From the NCBI GenBank assembly GCA_030684395.1, contig JAUXTT010000017.1, forward strand, positions 186,001-250,000: a stretch of DNA of 64,000 nt. Reading direction: 5' to 3'. Both the position numbers and the translations under genes were made by a program. Under the pieces are notes generated by a model. That model saw only the letters and a program-made list of their open reading frames with translations, ran no database searches and was not told where the DNA came from. How positions within the stretch are numbered: the first letter of the stretch is position 1; each line of letters opens with the position of its first letter. The stretch comes from Bacteroidota bacterium. GTDB lineage: Bacteria > Bacteroidota > Bacteroidia > B-17B0 > Aurantibacillaceae. Below are positions 63,332 to 64,000 of this stretch, piece by piece.

Positions 63332-64000
63332 ATGAAACGATTATTTTCGATACTAGTGGTGGTTTGTTTTATCCCATTTAAATCACATTCTCAAAACGAT
63401 ATTGACATGTTGCGTTATTCGCAAACTACTTTTGGTGGCGATGCCCGCTTTTTAGCAATGGGAGGAAGTATGGGTGCTTTAGGTGCCAATTTATCTACCA
63501 TCAACTTTAATCCTGCCGGTATGGGATTATACCGAAAAGGTGAGTTTGCCCTTACTGCCGGCATGCGTTTTTCAAATGTAGAAGCCACGCATTACGGAAC
63601 ATCCACTAAAGATTTTAAAGCTAATGTTCCTTTAGGGCTTATTGGATTTGCTACTGCATGGGAAGAACCAAGTCCGTATCATGATGAGAAAAGTAAAAAA
63701 CGTTTTAAGGATTGGAGCCGCAGACATGCAATAGGTTTTACTTATAATAAAATTGCAAACTTTAATTATAACACAACTATTCAGGGCACTTCTAAAGACG
63801 AAACCATTATTGCGGATTTTCTTGGATCAGCGCAAACATTTCAACCGCAGAACCTTAGTCCTTTTTATGAAGGCCTTGCTTTTAATACTTATTTAATAGA
63901 TACTTTTCCGGGAACACTTACCGAGTATGGAACTTATTTTGACACGCACAAACCATACAATCAAAGCAAAACAATAAACACTACCGGCTCTTTAGGTGAA
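63332..64000 (+). CDS. outer-membrane protein transport-like beta-barrel (truncated by window edge)
   Basis: The first 223 residues of a protein that continues past the window. A signal peptide (MKRLFSILVVVCFIPFKSHS) precedes TTFGGDARFLAMGGSMGALG, ANLSTINFNPAGMGLYRKGE and FALTAGMRFSNVE, a pattern of the OmpP1/FadL/TodX-like outer-membrane barrels of Bacteroidota. The NPAGM motif is characteristic. It follows the lipoprotein gene by 28 bp and is likely co-transcribed with it. Confidence 0.8.
   Translation, partial: MKRLFSILVVVCFIPFKSHSQNDIDMLRYSQTTFGGDARFLAMGGSMGALGANLSTINFNPAGMGLYRKGEFALTAGMRFSNVEATHYGTSTKDFKANVPLGLIGFATAWEEPSPYHDEKSKKRFKDWSRRHAIGFTYNKIANFNYNTTIQGTSKDETIIADFLGSAQTFQPQNLSPFYEGLAFNTYLIDTFPGTLTEYGTYFDTHKPYNQSKTINTTGSLGE

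Overview
The window is a 64 kb chromosomal segment of a member of the Bacteroidota, probably a Flavobacteriia or Chitinophagia/Sphingobacteriia-type lineage. Evidence: type IX secretion (T9SS) C-terminal sorting domains, SprB repeats, a CarboxypepD_reg/DUF5686 outer-membrane protein, a GSCFA protein, an RprX/RprY-like two-component pair, the short archaeal-type ProRS, very A-rich ATG upstream regions and overall AT-rich DNA. No plasmid or phage structural genes, rRNA or CRISPR array were seen.

Left region (1-35.8 kb) is ordinary core genome: metG (cut by the window edge), a cysteine desulfurase, chrA, a DUF5686 protein, an AhpD-like protein, a GNAT-nitrilase fusion, a NAD(P)-binding protein, a DoxX-like protein, a REC-PAS-histidine kinase, an XRE regulator, hrpB (TTG start), a FGE/SUMF1-type lipid or envelope protein, a phospholipase D lipoprotein, a GNAT and a MarR-GNAT fusion. 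A tight operon EVE-tsaE-GSCFA-coaE follows, then YbaB, DUF202, PIN-PhoH, DUF4412, hemB, an ABC ATPase, an RprXY-like two-component system, folB and tRNA-Cys. Upstream of tRNA-Cys lies a degenerate partial tRNA copy, and upstream of the kinase gene a promoter-hairpin-terminator arrangement on the minus strand suggests an undescribed small RNA.

Middle region (about 35.9-59.6 kb) looks like an accessory island. It starts with a 14-bp copy of the 3' end of tRNA-Glu next to a minus-strand terminator, and ends at the intact tRNA-Glu. Just inside each end is a pair of TATCCACC direct repeats with the same 12-nt period, reminiscent of integrase arm sites. No integrase gene remains. Its left part is a coherent unit: a LytTR response regulator and a TPR-containing LytS-type kinase, divergent from a T9SS-exported M43 metalloprotease and a 1598-residue SprB-repeat adhesin. 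An identical 21-bp element holding a perfect LytTR consensus box (ACCGTTTAG on the minus strand) lies upstream of both secreted-protein genes, so the two-component system probably controls them. The rest is a collection of secreted or lipoprotein genes of unknown function with clear decay and duplication: a frameshifted ketopantoate reductase, a frameshifted STM3941-like gene, a duplicated 3' gene fragment, paralogues sharing near-identical signal-peptide DNA, and a paralogue cut by two in-frame stops.

Right region (59.6-64 kb) returns to core genes: tRNA-Glu, a conserved hypothetical, proS, a Tyr/Asn-rich lipoprotein and the start of an outer-membrane beta-barrel protein that runs off the window.
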